A stretch of DNA of 11,237 nt from an uncultured Clostridia bacterium (lineage in GTDB: Bacteria > Bacillota > Clostridia > Christensenellales > CAG-314): NCBI GenBank assembly GCA_934281515.1, contig CAKQXG010000062.1, forward strand, positions 1 to 11,237. The letters are read 5' to 3'. Position 1 is the stretch's first letter, and each line of letters begins with the position of its first letter. This document shows, one piece after another, positions 7,282 to 11,237 of the stretch. Under the pieces are notes generated by a model. It was not told where the DNA came from and searched no databases. It worked only from the letters and a program-made list of their open reading frames with translations. A program made the position numbers and the translations under genes.

Positions 7282-7878
7282 ATGAAATACAACAGCCTTA
7301 ACAACGGACCGCTTGAATTGACAACCGAAGGGCTGTTTCCGATAGGGGAACGGGTTAGTTATCGCAAAAGTAAATTTCGCCACGGGCGGCTTGGCTCGGT
7401 GTACGTGGTGGAGGACAATGCCGCGGCTCGCAGTGATGCCGCACGATGTCTTGCCGACATGCTTACCGACGACGATACCGAAGTGTACGTTGTCACAGAC
7501 GCGCCCGAACGCTACGCAGATGTGCCTGCCGACCATGTCATCGACATCGCCGACGGCGCAACCAAACTGATGGACTTCTGCTCCGAGATGGAAGAACGGT
7601 TTTTTACGTTGATGTCCGATATGCAGTTTACTGTGGACGACTACAATGCCAAACATCCCAACGACGTCAAAAAGGTGATGTACATTGTGGTGGACGCGCT
7701 TGACGACTATCTGGACAGGACTGCCGACATTGCCTATCCGCTTGTACGTATCACCCAAAAGGGGCGCTCGGCAGGCGTTAATGTCGTGGCTTGCTCCGCA
7801 AGGTTGCCTGCCAACGACTACGAAAGCCTTATTCGCAGCAACTGCATGGTATCGCTATGGGCAGACGGCGGTAAATAG
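7282..7878 (+). CDS. FtsK/SpoIIIE-like protein with lost ATPase motifs
   Basis: The 198-residue protein is preceded by AAGGAG (7271-7276) 5 nt before its ATG. Its order of elements follows the FtsK/SpoIIIE RecA-like motor core. A strand and loop at 40-51 (VYVVEDNAAARS) sits where FtsK has LLIAGATGSGKS. The strand EVYVVTDA (67-74) matches LxLIDPK. MEERFFTLMSDMQFTVDDYN (103-122) matches the ERRYxLxxxxxxxIxxYN helix. MYIVVDALDDYL (133-144) matches Walker B VVIIDELADLM. ITQKGRSAGVNVVACSARLP followed by LIRSN (157-187) matches the AQKxRAAGIHLxxATQRP...LIKAN region. The Walker A glycines are gone and Lys is Arg (R50), the Walker B Glu is Ala (A139), and the ATQRP sensor is CSARLP. It therefore probably neither binds nor hydrolyses ATP normally. 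It lacks membrane helices, the rest of the motor and the gamma domain. The homology is my reading of motif order, with no search behind it; role unknown. Confidence 0.6.
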   Translation: MKYNSLNNGPLELTTEGLFPIGERVSYRKSKFRHGRLGSVYVVEDNAAARSDAARCLADMLTDDDTEVYVVTDAPERYADVPADHVIDIADGATKLMDFCSEMEERFFTLMSDMQFTVDDYNAKHPNDVKKVMYIVVDALDDYLDRTADIAYPLVRITQKGRSAGVNVVACSARLPANDYESLIRSNCMVSLWADGGK

Positions 7879-7998
7879 TTTTTGTTACATATTGCGATGG
7901 AACGGAAACTTTTTGTAAGAGTCTCCGCACTCCTGACTTTAAAAACGAAATGAGATTTGTAGAAAATCCATTTTTGTAAAACGAAAATGAACCGTCGC

Positions 7999-8016
7999 AA
8001 CAATCGCAAGATTGTT
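7999..8016 (+). other. Small GCAA-capped hairpin in the 3' untranslated region
   Basis: AACAATC (7999-8005) pairs perfectly with GATTGTT (8010-8016) around a GCAA loop, a stable GNRA-type tetraloop. It lies about 120 bp after the FtsK-like stop and 50 bp before the main terminator. No T run follows, so it is not an intrinsic terminator by itself. The rest of 7879-8064 is AT-rich and shows no gene. Confidence 0.35.
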
Positions 8017-8064
8017 TGATTGTGTCATCGAATTCGTCAAACGTATCAATAATTTTGTGTAAAG

Positions 8065-8103
8065 AAGAGCGCGCCTCGAAATGATTCGGGACGCGCTCTT
8101 TTT
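8065..8103 (+). terminator. Rho-independent terminator between convergent genes
   Basis: A long hairpin has nine perfect pairs, AAGAGCGCG (8065-8073) with CGCGCTCTT (8092-8100). After a C-A mismatch, six more pairs (one G-T) close an ATGA loop. A run of five T at 8099-8103 follows on the plus strand, terminating the FtsK-like transcript. On the minus strand the stem is followed by TCTTCTTT, so it may also stop the large convergent gene. Confidence 0.88.
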
Positions 8104-8130
8104 AAGTCTTTTCTTGTTTACAAGTTGAAT

Positions 8131-11100
8131 CTAAAACACCGTTGTTTGCAGCGTCAGTTGCTTGGCGTCGCCGTACTCGGAATCGATCAACTTGATGTCA
8201 AACGTTCCCTTTGCGCTTACGCCTGTGATGTCCAACAGCTGGATGTCGCCTGTAAGCGAAGTCAAATTGTACTGCTCGTCGTGGGCAATCTTAACGTTGG
8301 CTTTTCCTAACACGTTGTCAACGGGTTTCAGGTCAAGCGTCAGGTTGTAGTAGGGATTGTCGTAGTTGTATGCAACTAAAATGTCATCAATACCGAACTC
8401 CGCTTTATCGTCTTTGTTGATGGCACCCGTGATTGTGTTGTTTATTGTATCGCTGAAGTTGATAAGCTTCATTATGTAGTCAAACATATTGTCTACAAAT
8501 TGTTGTTCGGTCACCGTTTCTTCGTAGCTGCACTTGCCGTAGAAATCAGTGTCTAAAAGTACGCGTTCTTCTTTGAATCCTGTGTGCCAACCATTTGTAC
8601 ATGTGTAATTTTTGCAAACTTTGCACCATTTATGGTCATTATACGAGTTGCGCTTCAACGTGATTGTACCGTCTTTACCGTTGTAGTACAGGTAACTGTC
8701 TCCGCCCTTGTCGGCAAAAGCGATTGTAGTTAATCCACTCAGTTTTCCGCGCGACAACTTTGCGGCAATGTATACGGTATCTTTTGCATTTTCGTTCTTT
8801 TCTACGTCGATACGTATATCCAGGTCAATCGTTATGTCTGCGTTGATAATGCCTATTACTGACAGATTGACGGGGATTTCGCCCGTCAGACGGAAGCTTG
8901 TGCGCTTTGCCGTGTTTATCAGCGATTGCAACAACGTGTCTATGCTGTCAAGGCTGGTGTGCGGTTGCGTTGTGTCGTACGCCGCGGCGATTTGTTCGTC
9001 GGTAGGTACGTCGCTGTCAGCTGCGGCAGTAATTGCCAGGCTTTGTATCGTCAGCGCGGTGGTTTCTTGTTGTGCAAGCGACAGTCGTATTGCACCGTCC
9101 TGCGGTTGTGACAACGTTACTTGCAGTGTGCCTTGGCTGCCAAATATCTGCGATGCGTCGATTGTCAGCGACAGGGTTTTGTCATTGTCACGGTCGTATT
9201 TCAGTTCTGACAGCAGCGCCGACAGGTCGAGTAGTCTGGCAACGTCAAACTGCATGTTTGTCAGTTCTTTCAGTTGCGGTATGGCGTCAAGCAGTTCGGG
9301 CAGTCGCTTGTTGAAACGGTCCACGAGTGCTTGTCTGCCGATAGACACCTTGATGTCGCTTGTCGGGTCGGTAAGGTCGTTTATTGTCAGGTATAGTTTG
9401 CCGGCGGTTTGCTCCGTGGGCAGCTCGTACGCGCCTCCAAGCAACAACGATGTTTTGGTTTCTTTGCCGTCCGCCGATTTTGTGGTCAGCACAAACGGGT
9501 CGGATTTGACTGCAATTCTGCTCGGCGACAAGTACAGGTGCAACGTCATTGCCTCGGTGGTGTATGTTTGTCCGTCGGCAACAATTGTTACGGGGTCGAT
9601 TGTAAACGTCCACGATTTGTGCGCCGTTTGCATGCCGTCGGGAGTTTTTGTGTTCGCAAGGCGGCTTATTACGTCGGCGTAATCGTCAATCAAGGAGGCA
9701 ATATTTATATAGGTATCGTCGGGGGTGATTGCCTCGACGGTTTTGTCTTGCGCCGTCAGTTTTATTTCTATGCCGTTTACTGTAACAGTGGCTTCGTCAA
9801 AGGCGTATGTACCGTCATCGTTTCTGGTACCGACAAGAGTTGCTTCCAGTTCGATTTTGCCAAGCGACAACGGAATTGTGACGATTACTTTGCCGTCAAC
9901 TTCTTGCAAGCTCATGCTTTCAAGTATTGCGGTGGCGTCGATGTCCAACGAGCCGAGGTCGGTTGGCAAGCTGTTGCCTGTGTAACGCTTTGCAATGCTC
10001 ATTATGTCGCTGACTGTCGAACGCAATTTTACATTGTTTACAGCGGCATAAATATTGTTGTTGGCATACGTCAACTTCAATCCGTCGTCGGTCGATGCGG
10101 CAAAAGTGGTGTTGGCAAGGTTTTGCAGGTCAAGTCGCAAAGTGATGTCTGCGGCGATGTCGAAGTCCTTGACTTTTGCCGCCAACTTTGCATTGAGGGG
10201 TTCGCCGTTGATGTATGGTTCCGCCATTGCATACAATGCGCATGCGTCAACAAAGCTGTCGTCGGGAGTGATTGCCTCGACGGTTTTGTCTTGCGCCGTT
10301 AGTTTTATTTCGATGCCGTTTACTGTAACGGTGGCTTCGGCAAAGGAGTATGTGCCGTCGGTGTTTTTGGTGCCGACAAGCGTTGCTTGTAGTTCGATTT
10401 TGCCAAGCGACAACGGAATTGTGACGATTACTTTGCCGTCAACTTCTTGCAAGCTCATGCTTTCAAGTATTGCGGTGGCGTCGATGTCCAACGAGCCGAG
10501 GTCGGTTGGCAAGCTGTTGCCTGTGTAACGCTTTGCAATGCTCATTATGTCGCTGACTGTCGAACGCAATTTTACATTGTTTACAGCGGCATAAATATTG
10601 TTGTTGGCATACGTCAACCGTAGTCCGCCGTCGGTCGATGCGGCAAAAGTGGTGTTGGCAAGCTTTTGCAGGTCAAGCCGCAATGTGATGTCTGCGGCGA
10701 TGTCGAAGTCCTTGACTTTTGTAGTCAACTTTGCGTTCAGGGGTGTTGTGCCGTCAAGGTAAGTTTCAAACATGCCCATCAGCACGTCAAGCGGTTGCGG
10801 TTCGGCAGGTGCAGACGGAACAGGAACAAAAGGTTTGTTGTTGTCGTCGTTGTTGTCCTCGGGCGGTTTTGTGCTAAAATCGACATACTTGTTGTAGTAG
10901 TCGTGGCAAGGCATTTGCTCGTAGCTGTCAATCTTGCCGATGTCGCTGAACGTTTCCACCATATCTTCCTTACAAGGCGTGTTGCCGGCGATGGGTACGA
11001 TGTAGGCGCAGTCGGTAGTAAGCGTGCGTACAACCCAGTCCTTGTCCATTGTAACGGTGATTACCGCCTTTTCAAAGGTGCCGAAGTTTTTGGATCCGCT

Positions 11101-11237
11101 GTTTGTGCGCATTTCGTACAGCATGTTTACGGTTGCCTTTTGGTTGTCCAATACGTAGGTAAAACTGTACAAACCCGTTGCTTCGTCGTAGCCGTTGTAT
11201 GTTGCTGATACTATCGTTTCGTCGTATAGTATGTATC
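8131..11237 (-). CDS. Large repetitive surface/secreted protein, N-terminus off window
   Basis: The minus-strand frame is open from the right edge to a TAG at 8131-8133, about 1035 visible codons. A TTG at 11170-11172 is in frame, but codons upstream (YILYDETIVSATYNGYDE...) continue without a stop, so the real start lies beyond the window. From N to C the protein has a region with paired cysteines (to about 10880), a Pro/Asp/Asn-rich linker (about 10795-10870, PPEDNNDDNNKPFVPVPS), and two tandem modules of 181 residues per period (module cores 10259-10744 and 9716-10201). A diverged C-terminal half follows, including a Cys/His cluster HKWCKVCKNYTCTNGWH (about 8582-8636). The modules alternate hydrophobic and polar residues (DIAADITLRLDL, KVIVTIPLSLGKIEL, ATVTVNGIEIKL), which predicts a beta-rich fold. 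No catalytic motif, LPXTG-type anchor or C-terminal helix is visible. A lipoprotein or wall-associated exported protein is inferred, not shown. I do not recognise the family. Confidence 0.8.
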   Translation of the reverse strand, partial: YILYDETIVSATYNGYDEATGLYSFTYVLDNQKATVNMLYEMRTNSGSKNFGTFEKAVITVTMDKDWVVRTLTTDCAYIVPIAGNTPCKEDMVETFSDIGKIDSYEQMPCHDYYNKYVDFSTKPPEDNNDDNNKPFVPVPSAPAEPQPLDVLMGMFETYLDGTTPLNAKLTTKVKDFDIAADITLRLDLQKLANTTFAASTDGGLRLTYANNNIYAAVNNVKLRSTVSDIMSIAKRYTGNSLPTDLGSLDIDATAILESMSLQEVDGKVIVTIPLSLGKIELQATLVGTKNTDGTYSFAEATVTVNGIEIKLTAQDKTVEAITPDDSFVDACALYAMAEPYINGEPLNAKLAAKVKDFDIAADITLRLDLQNLANTTFAASTDDGLKLTYANNNIYAAVNNVKLRSTVSDIMSIAKRYTGNSLPTDLGSLDIDATAILESMSLQEVDGKVIVTIPLSLGKIELEATLVGTRNDDGTYAFDEATVTVNGIEIKLTAQDKTVEAITPDDTYINIASLIDDYADVISRLANTKTPDGMQTAHKSWTFTIDPVTIVADGQTYTTEAMTLHLYLSPSRIAVKSDPFVLTTKSADGKETKTSLLLGGAYELPTEQTAGKLYLTINDLTDPTSDIKVSIGRQALVDRFNKRLPELLDAIPQLKELTNMQFDVARLLDLSALLSELKYDRDNDKTLSLTIDASQIFGSQGTLQVTLSQPQDGAIRLSLAQQETTALTIQSLAITAAADSDVPTDEQIAAAYDTTQPHTSLDSIDTLLQSLINTAKRTSFRLTGEIPVNLSVIGIINADITIDLDIRIDVEKNENAKDTVYIAAKLSRGKLSGLTTIAFADKGGDSYLYYNGKDGTITLKRNSYNDHKWCKVCKNYTCTNGWHTGFKEERVLLDTDFYGKCSYEETVTEQQFVDNMFDYIMKLINFSDTINNTITGAINKDDKAEFGIDDILVAYNYDNPYYNLTLDLKPVDNVLGKANVKIAHDEQYNLTSLTGDIQLLDITGVSAKGTFDIKLIDSEYGDAKQLTLQTTVF
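9716..10201 (-). repeat. Tandem module, downstream copy (second in the protein)
   Basis: About 486 bp, related to 10259-10744 with a constant offset of 543 bp (181 codons). Positions 9848-10075 are identical base for base to 10391-10618, and the flanks differ by scattered substitutions. It encodes the segment from PLNAKLAAKVKDFDIAADIT to KTVEAITPDD. The 57 bp between the copies (10202-10258) encode SFVDACALYAMAEPYINGE and do not match the corresponding stretch beyond 10744 well. Confidence 0.92.
10259..10744 (-). repeat. Tandem module, upstream copy (first in the protein)
   Basis: Partner of 9716-10201. It encodes the segment from PLNAKLTTKVKDFDIAADIT to KTVEAITPDD directly after the Pro/Asp-rich linker. 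The perfect 228-bp core (10391-10618) includes synonymous positions, which indicates recent duplication or gene conversion rather than protein-level selection alone. The phase is preserved, so copy number could change without breaking the frame. Confidence 0.92.

Noticed and set aside
3654..7304. Long minus-strand open frames of 545 and 668 codons opposite dnaE (3654-5291 and 5298-7304)
   Set aside because: They lie antisense to an unmistakable full-length dnaE, resemble no protein I know, and arise from the codon bias of the coding strand.
8708..9682. Plus-strand open frame of 324 codons, and several shorter ones at 9409-11208
   Set aside because: They are antisense to the continuous minus-strand frame, whose 543-bp repeat period and plausible domain pattern mark it as the real gene. 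The plus-strand translations are Ser/Cys/Val-rich shadow sequence.
11170..11172. TTG as the start of the large minus-strand protein
   Set aside because: The frame stays open for 21 more codons to the window edge, and no export signal follows the TTG. The true start is outside.

Overview
The window looks like chromosomal DNA of a low-to-moderate GC Firmicute, most likely an uncultured member of the Clostridia. That is inferred from the murB-whiA-dnaE gene order, purine-rich Shine-Dalgarno sites (AAGGAG, GGAG, AAGGAAG), consensus sigma-A-type promoters, and a DnaE with an intact-looking PHP domain. No RNA genes, CRISPR arrays, insertion sequences or phage genes were seen.

Layout. Positions 1-145 (minus) hold the first 48 codons of an MFS transporter, with a good promoter at 247-275. 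The divergent intergenic region 146-398 also carries a weaker candidate promoter and an 11-bp direct repeat in front of a plus-strand run of genes. The first of these is a membrane-anchored protein resembling the solute-binding proteins of sugar ABC transporters (399-1544). It overlaps murB (1541-2449) by ATGA. whiA (2525-3472) and a full-length dnaE (3630-7175) follow. After its own near-consensus promoter (7213-7241) comes a short gene (7282-7878) that reads like an FtsK/SpoIIIE ATPase core in which every catalytic motif has been replaced. A strong hairpin terminator (8065-8103) separates it from a convergent gene. The remaining 3.1 kb (8131-11237, minus) is one open frame, cut by the window edge, for a large repetitive, probably beta-rich surface or secreted protein. 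It contains two 181-codon tandem modules that share a perfect 228-bp stretch.

How the genes fit together. murB (peptidoglycan precursor synthesis), whiA (cell-division and chromosome-segregation-linked DNA-binding protein) and dnaE (replication) form a growth and division cluster. The rapZ and yvcK genes that often sit between murB and whiA in Firmicutes are absent here. The solute-binding-like protein is probably co-translated with murB, although no ABC permease or ATPase is in view.

The items most worth a second look are the ATPase-dead FtsK-like protein, the recently homogenised repeats in the large protein, and the membrane-anchored binding protein coupled to murB.
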